Source: Sphingomonas mali NBRC 15500
GTDB taxonomy: Bacteria; Pseudomonadota; Alphaproteobacteria; Sphingomonadales; Sphingomonadaceae
Reading direction: 5' to 3'
Assembly (NCBI RefSeq): GCF_001598415.1
Contig: NZ_BCYX01000002.1
Span: forward strand, 1-64,000
Length of the DNA: 64,000 nucleotides
The translations under genes and the position numbers were made by a program. The notes under the pieces were generated by a model. The model was not told the origin of the DNA and made no database searches. It was given only the letters and a program-made list of their open reading frames with translations. Positions 42,377 to 51,569 of the stretch are shown piece after piece; position 1 is the stretch's first letter, and each line of letters starts with the position of its first letter.

Positions 42377-44725
42377 TTACTTTGGCGCCGCGCGATTGGC
42401 GGTGAAGCGCTTCAGGATATGATCGTGCGGTCGATCAAACGCCTTCAACACCGGCGGTGTTTCGCCGAACAGATGCGAGACGAAATAGGCCCAGCGTCGA
42501 CGCATGCCGTAGCCCAGCCAGTCGTGACCACCGCGCGGCAGGAGGACCAGATCGACATCCTTGTCCGCCTCGATCAGGCTCTGCACCAGTTGGAACAGGC
42601 CCGCCGGGTGGCAGCCGGCGTCCATCATGCCGTGGACCAACAGGAGCTTGCCCGTCAGCCCATCGGCATAGGTTTTTGCCGCCTGCGCCGCATAATGCTC
42701 AGCGTCATAGGCGCCGTGATAGCGTTCGCCCCAACTATGCCAGAACAGCGCCTGATCATAATTGCCGCCACCGGCGACCGCGACCTTGAAGAAGTCTCCG
42801 AAGCGCAGCGCAGCATGGGCTGTCATGTAGCCCCCACCGGAAAAGCCGGTGATGCCCACGCGATCGAGATCTATCTGGCCGTTGGCTTGGGCAAGCTGGC
42901 GAATCGCCGTGACATGATCCTCCAGGTTCGAAGCCGTATGCGCGGCGCGATAGGACGCCGTGCGGAACGCCTGTTCGCGATTGGCAGTGCCCCGCCCGTC
43001 GAGCACGAGAACGTAGGCACCCAGCGACGTAAGATGCACGGCTTCTTTATAGGTGCCTCCACCAATATCACCGCTCGCGAAGCTGGAATGCGGCACATTG
43101 TGAATCTGCGGCCCGCCGTAGATCAGGTCGATCAGTGGGTATCGCGCGTCGCTTTCATAACCGAGCGGCTTGAATAGCAAGCCATAGGTCTTCGTCGCGC
43201 CATCGGCGGCTAGGCACTCGACGGGCTCGGGATCGTGCCAGCCGTCCGGCAATTCGCCCTTCGCCGTTTCGAGCAGGAGGATCTCCCTGCCATCCCGGCC
43301 ACGGAGCCACGTCCGGGGCAGGTCGGTGACGGAGCTGACCGTCTCGATGAAATAATCCCCGGTCGGCGAGAGGCCAGAAATCGCCTCGGCGTCCAAACCT
43401 TCCATGACCTTCATCATCGTGGCCATGGCACCTGGCCGCCAGACGGCATGATCGCCCGGCGCATCGGAGAGCATCCGCACTTCGCCATCGAGCGACGCGA
43501 CGCAGGGCTTGGTGATATAGGGGTTTTCCGCCGACGCGATGCCGGCGGCGAGGAAGAATATCTCGCGCCTGTCGGCATCGATGCGCAGGACCTCGCGGAC
43601 CTGCCAGTCACCCTCGGTGATGGCGCCGCGCAACGCGCCGGTCGCCAGATCGTAAAGATAAAGGTGGCCGCGCCCGCTACGTTCGGAGTACCACACCAAC
43701 TCGTTGGTTGCCGGTAGCGGCGCGATCAGCGCCTTGGTATAGACGTTGACGCTGACCTCGACATAGCTGGCAGACTCTTCGCTAAAGACGATGCGCGTGG
43801 CCCCCGTGGCGACATCGAACGCGACGACGTGAGCCTTTTGTTCGCCGCGCTCGATGTCCACGAAATAGCCCGTGCGACTGTCCGCACTCCACCATGCCAT
43901 CCCGGCCCCGAATACCGTGGCGTTCATGCGCACCGCACCGAGCCGGGGATAGCGGGCCTCAACCTGCCGCCCGGTCGCCACCTCGATCGCGATCATACGA
44001 AATTCGGTGACCTTGGGGTCTTCGGGCAGGCTGGTTCGGTTGGAATGGATCACCGGCCGCACGCCCGATGCCGGCGCATATTCCGCCAGAGAGAGAGGGA
44101 GCACATGCCGCTCGTCAGTCTGCAGGGTCAGAATCCAGCGGCCATCCGGTGACCATAATGCCTCGGGTAGCTCGGTTCCGCGGATCTGATTGAGCTGGCG
44201 CAGCGCCACGCCGGGCATGGCATAGGCATATTCAGGCGTGCCATCGGTGGTCAGCGCTCGCTCGTCTCCCGTAGCCAGATCGCGGAGCCGAAGATCGTCC
44301 CCCGCCATGAACAGCGCGGAGCCGCTATCGGGCGAAGGGAGCCAGTTCCGGTCGGCCGTCTTTTCGGTCTTGATCAGCGTTCGTGACGACCAATCATAGG
44401 CATAGGCTTCGCCGTAAGCGGAAAAGGACAGAACCGTAGTCGCCAGATCGAAGCGCGGGTTGCTGACGATCAGTTCCTTTGGGTCGATCGGCACGTCGAG
44501 CAGATCGGCGAGCGCCTTGGCGACCGTGCTACGGATCAGCGTCGCATGACGTTGACCCGTAGCGGCATCGACGATGGCATATTCGGTGCCGTCTTCGCCC
44601 GCCCTCTCATACCAGAAAACATTGTCGTCGATCCACACAGGGAAGATCGCACCATTGCTGACGGCTTCTCCCAGAAAAAGGCTCGATTGCGCCGCTTGGG
44701 CGCGTTGTTCCCAGCTCAATGCCAT
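42377..44725 (-). CDS. S9B dipeptidyl-peptidase IV-like serine peptidase, cytoplasmic
   Basis: 782 residues from ATG 44725 (MALSWEQRAQAAQSSLF); no signal peptide. The N-terminal propeller (about 60-510) has WSADSRTGYFVD and WSPDGRWILTLQ, the DPP4 N-terminal domain pattern. The hydrolase domain carries serine in TGFSGGGYM (Ser629), aspartate in HGMMDAGCH (Asp702) and histidine in RGGHDWLG (His734). Spacing is 73 and 32 residues. The propeller and triad support release of N-terminal dipeptides, often Xaa-Pro. The segment around Asp702 differs from the usual DDNVH form. It is 14 bases after the TonB receptor, second gene of the operon. Confidence 0.9.
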   Translation of the reverse strand: MALSWEQRAQAAQSSLFLGEAVSNGAIFPVWIDDNVFWYERAGEDGTEYAIVDAATGQRHATLIRSTVAKALADLLDVPIDPKELIVSNPRFDLATTVLSFSAYGEAYAYDWSSRTLIKTEKTADRNWLPSPDSGSALFMAGDDLRLRDLATGDERALTTDGTPEYAYAMPGVALRQLNQIRGTELPEALWSPDGRWILTLQTDERHVLPLSLAEYAPASGVRPVIHSNRTSLPEDPKVTEFRMIAIEVATGRQVEARYPRLGAVRMNATVFGAGMAWWSADSRTGYFVDIERGEQKAHVVAFDVATGATRIVFSEESASYVEVSVNVYTKALIAPLPATNELVWYSERSGRGHLYLYDLATGALRGAITEGDWQVREVLRIDADRREIFFLAAGIASAENPYITKPCVASLDGEVRMLSDAPGDHAVWRPGAMATMMKVMEGLDAEAISGLSPTGDYFIETVSSVTDLPRTWLRGRDGREILLLETAKGELPDGWHDPEPVECLAADGATKTYGLLFKPLGYESDARYPLIDLIYGGPQIHNVPHSSFASGDIGGGTYKEAVHLTSLGAYVLVLDGRGTANREQAFRTASYRAAHTASNLEDHVTAIRQLAQANGQIDLDRVGITGFSGGGYMTAHAALRFGDFFKVAVAGGGNYDQALFWHSWGERYHGAYDAEHYAAQAAKTYADGLTGKLLLVHGMMDAGCHPAGLFQLVQSLIEADKDVDLVLLPRGGHDWLGYGMRRRWAYFVSHLFGETPPVLKAFDRPHDHILKRFTANRAAPK

Positions 44726-44739
44726 AACCGGAATTCCTA

Positions 44740-46878
44740 TTAGTATTTTACGCTGAAGCTGGCGCCAATCGTGCGGGGCTGCTGCCGGGCTGGATACACC
44801 AGGGCCGCGAACGAGGGGTAAAGTACGCTGTCGCGGTTTAGGATGTTGCGCGCGAAAACCGACGCGCTCCAATTGTGCCGCGACGCACCAATTCGCGCGT
44901 TCAAGATACTTTGCGTATCGGAATAGGCCGGGACGGTCTGGAAGTTGCGGATGTAGACCTGGAACTTCTCCGAATATTGATAATCGAGCCGTACGAAGCT
45001 TGCAAGTGACCCCAGATCGAAGCGATATTCGGCCGATGCGGAACCGGTAAAGCGGGGCACATAATCAGCCCGGTCCCCGGCAAGATGCTCGGCCGAGTTG
45101 CTCCGATACGACATGTTGTTCCACCCGCCTGTCAGTGTGAGCGTCAAGGCCGGAATCGGCAAATAGGTCAGGCCGCTGTCGACACCCCAGCCCGACAGCT
45201 TGCCGCCATTGGTGGTGAAGTTGGTTGGCAGGCCGGGGATATTGGTGGTCGTCTGGACGTCGCCCCACTCGTTCCGGTAGCCCGCAATTTCCAACGAAAG
45301 CTTGCGGTCGTCGGTCTGGAACTTGCCGCCCAACTCGTAGCTCCACAAAGTGTCCGGCCCGAAGCTGGGCGGCACGACGCCGTGGCCACCACCTGCCGAG
45401 GTCTGGTTGAAGCCGCCGCTTCGAAAACCCTTGCCGACGTTCGCGTAGATGTTGACGCCGTCCCTGGGCTGCCACGACAAATTGAAGCGGGGGCTGAGCG
45501 CGTGAAACTTTCCGCTGGCTTGATCGACCGCAGCAAACCCGAAGACTGAGCTGGTGGTATCCTTGACCCGTTTATCCTCGAAGTAGCGCAGTCCGACGAG
45601 CGCCGTAAGCGTGGGCATGATCGCGTAACTTGCCTCACCGAATACGGCCCAGGACTTCGAATTTTCCGGAGCGGTCCCGCTTCCGCTAATCAGAAACCCG
45701 GGCGGCAGGACGGCGGGCGTCTGGACATCGCTGCTCTGAGCAAATGTCCGCGAGTTGCGATAGAAACCGCCAACCGTCCAGTTGAAGGGAGAGGTCCCAT
45801 CGGACGACAAGCGCACTTCCTCGGCGAAAATGTCGGATGTCGTGTGGCCGTCAAGCGCAATCGACGAGACGGCTCCTGCGGGGACGCCAAACAAGGGCAG
45901 GAATGGCAGGAAGGTTGCAGTCAGATCGATGACCGAGGTGTCCTTGCGGTGCAACAAGCTCGTCGAGCTTAACAGGGTTACTCCGCCGAAGTCGTAGGTG
46001 ACCAGAGCATTGGCCATGGTCACCTTGGAAGTATTAGGAGTAGCAACCTTATCGAAGACCTGCTGGTCTGCTGTGCTCAGGTTCTGGGCACCGATCTCCA
46101 ACTCCTGATGCTGCACCGTGAAGCCGACCTTCAGGTTCTCGCCCAGCATCATCGCCAGCTTGCCGCGCAGAGTGAGGGCGTGGCCAGAGTTGATGTTTCG
46201 CTCGCCCAGTACCGGGTTGTCGATCCATCCGCCGAACCGCTGGTAGGAGCCGGCAAATCGTGCACCGAGCTGATCGGTGACGATCGGTACGTTTACGACC
46301 GCTTCACCCTTCCAGTCCGCTCCTCCGCTATCGACGCCGGCAACTTCGCCCCCGGCCGAGGCCGAGAAGCGGCCGAGATCGACGTCATTGGTAATATAGC
46401 GGATGGTGCCGCTGACCGAGCCCTGGCCGTATAGCGTACCCTGCGGACCGCGCAGCACCTCGACACGATTGATGTCCAGCAAGCGCACATCCTGGCCCGA
46501 CTGGCCAATCTCAACGTTCAGCGGTATTTCGTCTTGATAGACCCCAAGCGTCGGCAAGCCGCTGTAGACCGAGACGCCGCGCATATTGACGCGCTGCTGG
46601 CCGGGCGCGAACTGCGTGATCGCGAGACCCGGGACCGAAAACTGCAGATCTTCGATGGCGTTCGCGCTGCGCTTGCTCAGTTCGTCGCCCGTCACCGCGG
46701 CGATCGAGATCGGCACGTCGATCAGTTTTTGATCCCGCTTCTGCGCGGTTACAATGATGTCGCCGCTTGCCTTGCCATCGTCTGCTGCAGCGTCCTGCGC
46801 CCGGGCGGACGTCGGGAGTCCGCCCGCAAGCAGACTGCAAACCGTAACACAAACCGCGTACCCTAGCCCCTTTTTCAT
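44740..46878 (-). CDS. TonB-dependent outer-membrane receptor (proline-peptide locus)
   Basis: 712 residues with a clear signal (MKKGLGYAVCVTVCSLLAGG, ending SARAQD). Plug: GDIIVTAQKRDQKLIDVPIS, LQFSVPGLAITQF, VNMRGVSVYSG, VEVLRGPQGTLYGQGSVSG. The barrel ends with ASFSVKY. It heads a minus-strand operon of receptor, DPP4-like peptidase, MFS transporter, cyclophilin-DUF885 and aminopeptidase P and is divergent from a TetR regulator. Probable ligand: peptides, inferred only from these neighbours. Confidence 0.92.
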   Translation of the reverse strand: MKKGLGYAVCVTVCSLLAGGLPTSARAQDAAADDGKASGDIIVTAQKRDQKLIDVPISIAAVTGDELSKRSANAIEDLQFSVPGLAITQFAPGQQRVNMRGVSVYSGLPTLGVYQDEIPLNVEIGQSGQDVRLLDINRVEVLRGPQGTLYGQGSVSGTIRYITNDVDLGRFSASAGGEVAGVDSGGADWKGEAVVNVPIVTDQLGARFAGSYQRFGGWIDNPVLGERNINSGHALTLRGKLAMMLGENLKVGFTVQHQELEIGAQNLSTADQQVFDKVATPNTSKVTMANALVTYDFGGVTLLSSTSLLHRKDTSVIDLTATFLPFLPLFGVPAGAVSSIALDGHTTSDIFAEEVRLSSDGTSPFNWTVGGFYRNSRTFAQSSDVQTPAVLPPGFLISGSGTAPENSKSWAVFGEASYAIMPTLTALVGLRYFEDKRVKDTTSSVFGFAAVDQASGKFHALSPRFNLSWQPRDGVNIYANVGKGFRSGGFNQTSAGGGHGVVPPSFGPDTLWSYELGGKFQTDDRKLSLEIAGYRNEWGDVQTTTNIPGLPTNFTTNGGKLSGWGVDSGLTYLPIPALTLTLTGGWNNMSYRSNSAEHLAGDRADYVPRFTGSASAEYRFDLGSLASFVRLDYQYSEKFQVYIRNFQTVPAYSDTQSILNARIGASRHNWSASVFARNILNRDSVLYPSFAALVYPARQQPRTIGASFSVKY

Positions 46879-46994
46879 ACACCAGCTCCCCTATCGCGTG
46901 AATCAGAGCGTGCGCCCGCTTTTATTTTTTGGCAAGTGGTTTTAATGAATGACACCAGCGCTGCAGGGCGGTAGCCATTGGCCAGGGGAGTGCC
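46879..46994. promoter_or_regulatory. Divergent promoter of the proline-peptide operon and TetR gene
   Basis: The 116-base gap is AT-rich around 46920-46950 (TTTTATTTTTTGGCAAGTGG), unlike the surrounding GC-rich genes. An AGGGGAG ribosome site precedes the TetR ATG. It must hold the promoter of both transcripts; no convincing palindrome was found by eye. Confidence 0.45.
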
Positions 46995-47642
46995 ATGCCG
47001 AAACGCGATGAAAATTATATGCGAAACCAGCGCGATGCGATCGCCAGCGCGGCGCTCGAGGTACTGATCGAAAAGGGCTACCACGAGACAACTTTGCGCG
47101 ACATATGCCGAGCGGCGGGTGTATCGAACGGGGCGCTTTATTCCTATTTCCCGACACGCGAAGCGGTGGTCGTCGCGGCTTGCGCAATCGACCACGCTAA
47201 GCAGGCGAAAGCCGATTTGCCCGGCAGCTGGGAGGCTTATGCCAATTTGCCCGAGGCCCAGCACAGGGCGGTGGGCGCATACGGATCGAAACGATTCAGA
47301 CTGTCGCTTCAGTTCGTTGCCGCCATCTCACAGATGGAGGACCCTCCCGAAGGCTTGCCGCTGATATTCGAAGTCTATCGTGATAATATACGGCGAGCCT
47401 TGCTCAGTTTTCACGCCCGCGGCCTAATAACTTTACCGTTGGGCATTGAGACGACCGCAGATCTGCACTGCCAACTTTTCGTCGGCGCCGAGTATCAACT
47501 GACAGCGAATCGCGAATATTCATCGGAGCGGGTTTGCGCAGCCTTGAAAGTTGGCTTGGCTCTATCGGCTGGGATGATCGAAGAACCGAACGCTGAGTGG
47601 AGCAGAAGTGAAGGCGAGGCTCGTCAAACCGTTGGAAGCTGA
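46995..47642 (+). CDS. TetR-family transcriptional regulator
   Basis: 215 residues. N-terminal TetR helix-turn-helix: RDAIASAALEVLIEKGYHET, then TLRDICRAAGVSNGALYSYF and PTREAVVVAA (about 13-60). The C-terminal ligand domain is variable and unassigned. The start has AGGGGAG at a suitable distance. Divergent orientation from the receptor operon suggests it represses that operon until a peptide or product is sensed. Downstream is decayed sequence and IS630. Confidence 0.87.
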   Translation: MPKRDENYMRNQRDAIASAALEVLIEKGYHETTLRDICRAAGVSNGALYSYFPTREAVVVAACAIDHAKQAKADLPGSWEAYANLPEAQHRAVGAYGSKRFRLSLQFVAAISQMEDPPEGLPLIFEVYRDNIRRALLSFHARGLITLPLGIETTADLHCQLFVGAEYQLTANREYSSERVCAALKVGLALSAGMIEEPNAEWSRSEGEARQTVGS

Positions 47643-47830
47643 CCCGCCATCGGTGCGGCTGTCGCTGCCAACTTTGCGTTGGCCGCTAGGAAATTTTGGT
47701 ATGAGCCGTTCGGTGGTCTGGTTATCCCGCGTGCCTCGGTTAACTGGGTGGCGAACACCGTCTCGTCCAGAGCAACCCGCACGTTATTATAAGCCGCGAA
47801 AAACTCCCGAAGTGTTTCTTAAGCTCAACC
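47625..47830 (-). pseudogene. C-terminal fragment of an unidentified gene
   Basis: On the minus strand an open stretch reads REFFAAYNNVRVALDETVFA and then TQLTEARGITRPPNG, ending MAGQLPTV with a stop codon inside the TetR 3' end. Just upstream the frame is closed by two stops, but a neighbouring frame gives ILVELKKHFG, so a frameshift is likely. It looks like the tail of a real protein that lost its 5' part when the IS elements arrived. I do not recognise the family. The remaining bases to 47907 show nothing. Confidence 0.35.
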
Positions 47831-47909
47831 AGAATGTTCGCGGATCATCGGTGATCTTGTAATTCTAACCCCGCGCGTTCTCGTGGTTGCTCGCCGCCGG
47901 TCCGCCTTA

Positions 47910-48955
47910 GAGCGGTTTGGGAGCGATCTGAATCGAAGGGAATTCCCATGTGGCGGGTTTTCTGATTCAGCATCCGTGCTGGCAAAGGGGGCCGGTATGG
48001 ATGGGTCGAGCCTTATCACGTGATCTTCGCGATCGTGTCATTGCCGCGGTCGAAAGCGGCGTGTCGTGCGGGCGCCTGCCAGGAGGTTCGGGATCAGCGC
48101 GGCGAGCGCGATCCGGTGGCGGCAACTGGCGCTTGCTCACGGCACGCCGGCCGCCAAGCCGCAGGGTGACGACCGTCGGACGGCCAGGATCGAGGGACAT
48201 GCGGACTTCATCCTCGATGCGATCAAGCAGGAGCCGGACCCGACGCTCGCCGAATTGCAGGCGATGCTGGCCGAGCGCGGCGTAAGCGTCAGCATCGCGC
48301 CGCTCTGACGGTTCGTCGATCGCCACGGGATCACGCGAAAAAACCGGCCACGCGACGGAGCAGGATCGCCCCGATGTCTTGAGGCAGCGCGAGGCATGGT
48401 TCGAGGGCCAGGTCGACCTTGACCCCGAGCGGCTGGTCTTCATCGACGAGACCTGGGCCTCGACCAACATGGCGCGGCGCCATGGCCGCTGTCCGCGCGG
48501 CGAGCGACTACGCGCCGGCATCCCCTTCGGGCACTGGAAGACCACGACCTTCGTCGCCGGCCTGCGCCGCATCGGCATGGTGGCACCCTGGGTACTCGAC
48601 GGTCCGATGAATGCGGGCGCGTTCCTCACCTACGTCACCCGCCTCCTCGTGCCCGTACTCGATCGCGGCGATGTGGTCATCATGGACAATCTGTCGAGCC
48701 ATAAGGCACCCGCCGTTCGCGCGGCCATCGAGAGCGTCGGCGCCACGCTGCTCTTCCTCCCGCCATACAACCCGGACTTCAACCCGATCGAGCAGGCCTT
48801 CTCCAAACTGAAAGCCCATCTGCGAAAAGCCGCCGAGCGCACCATCCACGGTCTGTGGAACGCCGTCGGCTGCATCCTCGATCTCTACTCCCCGCAGGAA
48901 TGCACCAACTACTTCGCCGCCTGCGGATATGATGCAAAATGATCGAAAACCGCTC
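47910..48955 (+). mobile_element. IS630-family insertion sequence, degraded
   Basis: Bounded by TA at 47908-47909 and 48956-48957 with terminal inverted repeats GAGCGGTTT (left) and AAACCGCTC (right). IS630 elements duplicate TA on insertion, and the length of about 1.05 kb fits. It carries a broken transposase gene. The right TA is shared with the left end of the neighbouring IS5 element. Confidence 0.82.
48001..48942 (+). pseudogene. IS630 transposase, frameshifted with in-frame stop
   Basis: Three pieces in changing frames: MGRALSRDLRDRVIAAVESG (helix-turn-helix start), then RRFGISAASAIRWRQLALAHG to VSIAPL where a stop stands at a position expected to be tryptophan, then REAWFEGQVDLDPERLVFID and ETWASTNMARRHGRC, PPYNPDFNPIEQAFSKLK. 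The DDE catalytic motifs (FIDETW, MDNLSSHK, NPIEQAF) are all in the last piece. Two frame changes (near 48066 and 48345) plus a stop make a functional product unlikely. An A-run near 48340 could allow slippage, but the stop remains. Confidence 0.8.
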
Positions 48956-49211
48956 TAGGCTCAGGATCTGTAATTTGCAGTCGCTTGGCGGTTGTCCCTT
49001 GAGGGTCTCAAGGATCTGTCCGCACTCGCCGTCCTGGCGGTCGGTGGTGCTGTATCGGGTCTCACAAGGCCGGACGTTGCATTGACTCGAAGCGGGCTTG
49101 GCGGCCCATCTAGTCACCTTCGCAGATCATCCGTCCCTGCGTTCCCTCGCGGGACACCGTCATCGGGTCAGCTTGAGAGCATCACCGCTGGCGAACTGGT
49201 TTTACCGTATC

Positions 49212-50219
49212 TCAAGCCTCGAACAAAGTGCCATCGCGCAGCATGGCATGCATGATGACAGCGAGGCGGCGAGCGAGCGCGACCCTGGCCTTTCTCAGGC
49301 CACGCCGCTTCGCGATCTTGAGCGCCCAGGTCTTCAGCGCGAAGCTCTGCTTGGTGCGCGTCAGGATCGAGTTCGCCGCTTCGTAGAGCAGCTTGCGAAC
49401 GGTGCTGTCCCCCTGCTTGGTGATCCGGCCGGTCCAGTCGAGCTCACCCGATTGATGCCGGCGCGGAACCAGCCCGAAGTAGGCGCCGGCCGTCCGCGAT
49501 CGCTTGAACCGGCTGGCGTCGTCGACCGCGGCGGCGAACGCGGCCGAGGTCTGCACACCGACGCCGGGGATGCTCATCAATGCCTGGCAGACCGGCGAGG
49601 CGGTACTGATTGCTTTCAGCTGACGATCCAGCTGCCCGATCTCGACGACGAGGCGCTCACGGGCACGGAGCAGCGACGCGACCGCTTCGCCAAGACCAGG
49701 GACAGAGGCGGCTAGCCGCATCCGCGCGAGGAACCGTTCGCCCTGACCGACCCCGAGCCTGATCCCGAAGGTAGCGCAGAGACCACGGATGGTGTTGTCG
49801 AGCCGGACGCGCGCCTCGACCAGATGCCCGCGGGCGGTAATGACCGAGCGCACGCCGTGTGCCGCCGGCGACTTGACGTGCACTTCCTTGTAGAACCTCG
49901 TGCGCGCCAGCTGCGCTAAGCCAGCCGCGTCATGCGGATCGGTCTTGTTGGCCTTCATCGCCTTCAGGCTCTGGTGCGCCTGACGTGCGTCGATGCAGAC
50001 GATCGCGACGCCCAGTTCACGCAGGCCCAGCGCAATCGATGGGGTCATCCGGCCCGTCTCGATCACCGCGCGTTCAATCGGTCCATATTGCTCCAGCGCC
50101 GCGGCAATCGCCTCAGGCGTGCTCTCGACGCATTGCGTCCCGATCTTGCGTCCATCGGCATCGACGACACACACGTGCGTCGTTTCCATCGACAGATCTA
50201 AACCTGCATACTGCTTCAT
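49212..50219 (-). CDS. IS110-family transposase, intact
   Basis: 335 residues. The DEDD-type N-terminal domain starts MKQYAGLDLSMETTHVCVVD with ERAVIETGRMTP and NKTDPHDAAGLAQLAR (acidic catalytic residues). The C-terminal transposase_20 domain has MSIPGVGVQTSAAFAAAVDD and AYFGLVPRRHQSGE with the serine-bearing end. It is uninterrupted, so the element may be active. The element seems to run from about 48.98 to 50.29 kb; its exact ends are not clear by eye, as is usual for IS110, which has no long terminal repeats. Confidence 0.9.
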   Translation of the reverse strand: MKQYAGLDLSMETTHVCVVDADGRKIGTQCVESTPEAIAAALEQYGPIERAVIETGRMTPSIALGLRELGVAIVCIDARQAHQSLKAMKANKTDPHDAAGLAQLARTRFYKEVHVKSPAAHGVRSVITARGHLVEARVRLDNTIRGLCATFGIRLGVGQGERFLARMRLAASVPGLGEAVASLLRARERLVVEIGQLDRQLKAISTASPVCQALMSIPGVGVQTSAAFAAAVDDASRFKRSRTAGAYFGLVPRRHQSGELDWTGRITKQGDSTVRKLLYEAANSILTRTKQSFALKTWALKIAKRRGLRKARVALARRLAVIMHAMLRDGTLFEA

Positions 50220-50304
50220 GGCTGCTTCCTTCCTTCAGGCTTCGACAACCAGAAGGTGCGCCGCTCAGCCGGCCCAAGGAAGCAGCCACAAATTACACGA
50301 TGAC

Positions 50305-51065
50305 TCATTGATTGAGCCAGAAGATGACGGTGGCGGCGATGCAGATGGCGGACATGAAGGTGTGTGCGCAGCGATCGTAGCGGGTGTGGATACGGCGCCA
50401 GTCCTTTAGCCTGCCGAACATGTTCTCGACCTTGTGCCGCTGGCGGTAGAGCACGGGATCGTGGGGGATAGGCAGCTTGCGGTTGGCCTTTGAAGGAATG
50501 CAGGCTGCGATCTTGCGTGTCGCCAGGGCGGCGCGGAACCAGTCGGCGTCGTAGCCCTTGTCGCCGAGCAGGACTTTGGCCTTGGGGAAGGCATGGATCA
50601 TGAGCGCGGCGCCCTTGTAGTCGCTCATCTGCCCTTCGCTCAGCAGCATGATGAGTGGCCGGCCCTTGGCGTCGCAGACCGCGTGGAGGTTTGAGTTCAG
50701 GCCGCCTTTGGTGCGTCCGATACGTCGGGGAACAGCCCCTTTTTGAGCAGACTGGCGGCCGTGCGGTGTGCCTTGAGGTGGGTCGCATCGATCATCAACT
50801 GATCAGGCTTGCCACCCTTTGCCGCCAGCGATGCGAAGATCTTGTTGAACACACCCAGCCGGCTCCAGCGGATGAAGCGGTTATAGATCGTCTTCGGCGG
50901 CCCATATTCTGCCGGCGCGTCTCGCCAGCGCAGACCGTTCCTGATCACGAAGATGATGCCGCTGATGATCCGACGATCGTCGACCCGCGGCACCCCGTGC
51001 GACAATGGAAAATACGGCTCGATCCGGCGCATCTGCGCCTCCGACAGCCAGATCAGGTCACTCAT
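50305..51065 (-). CDS. IS5-family (IS427 group) transposase, two frames joined by probable -1 frameshift
   Basis: First frame from ATG 51065 (MSDLIWLSEAQMRRIEPYFP) contains RNGLRWRDAPAEYGPPKTIYNRFIRW (shown only as WRDAPAEYGP) and LMIDATHLKAHRTAASL, then closes at 50697. The second frame, open to 50305, continues GRPLIMLLSEGQMSDYKGA and KVLLGDKGYDADWFRAAL, KVENMFGRLKDWRRI. The change is -1 and falls near AAAAAGGGG (about 50738-50746), typical programmed slippage in this group. All DDE motifs are present (one per part), so the gene may be functional. Confidence 0.85.
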
Positions 51066-51138
51066 GCCAGCGCCTCCTCGCGCCGCCATTGAATCAACCG
51101 ATCGACAATTACGCAAGCAATTTAATAGGTCCTGAGCC

Positions 51139-51569
51139 TAGGGTTAGTGGATGCCTGATAGAGCATCCACCGCCATGATCTTGCTCAGATATTGCCGACG
51201 CCTTTCCGCCCATGAGTGGTCACCGCACAACGGGTACCGCAACGGAAGACAAACAACTGCCCCGTGAAACCAGCCAGCGACCGCCAGCATAAGTCAGGCC
51301 CTCCCTCGGCGTTCGCTGCGGTAGCCACGAACCCTTGAAGGGGGATTTTGCGAATTCGGGAAAACAGCTTGACGGCCATGGCTCTTCCGTCGGCGTGACC
51401 GAAGCCTGTGAAGGTTGCCGTCTCTATGGGCGGGCGGACGTCACGTATGTCTGTGGCGAGGATCGGGGCTTCACGAACTGATTGGCGAAGCGATCCGTTT
51501 CGCCCTCGACCGATGGGTCGAAAATTGGGATGCGTTGCTGAACGTCCGCTATCAGCCGGTTGCCCGCCC
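51139..51569. other. Gap with a hairpin and possible transposase scrap
   Basis: Next to the IS5 end is a perfect 8-base-arm hairpin (GTGGATGC 51147-51154; GCATCCAC 51163-51170). A 64-codon minus-strand frame at 51185-51379 starts MAVKLFSRIRKIPLQGFVAT but is not recognised. Near 51478-51570 a plus frame reads LIGEAIRFALDRWVENWDAL, faintly like the end of IS66-type transposases. None of these is certain. Confidence 0.35.

Larger units (their letters stand above)
48958..51138 (-). mobile_element. IS5-family (IS427-like) element interrupted by an IS110-family element
   Basis: Left end GGCTCAGGATCT at 48958 and right end matching GGCTCAGGACCT (reverse strand, ending 51138) are flanked on both sides by CTAG, the target form used by this IS5 group with TA duplicated. 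The total of 2181 bases is too long for such an element; subtracting about 1.3 kb of IS110 sequence leaves about 0.85 kb, the usual size. The IS110 gene lies between the IS5 transposase stop and the IS5 left end. Confidence 0.75.

Noticed and set aside
48330..48345. Programmed frameshift in the IS630 transposase at an A-run
   Set aside because: Even with slippage, an in-frame stop at 48306 and another frame change near 48066 remain, so the gene is better called broken.
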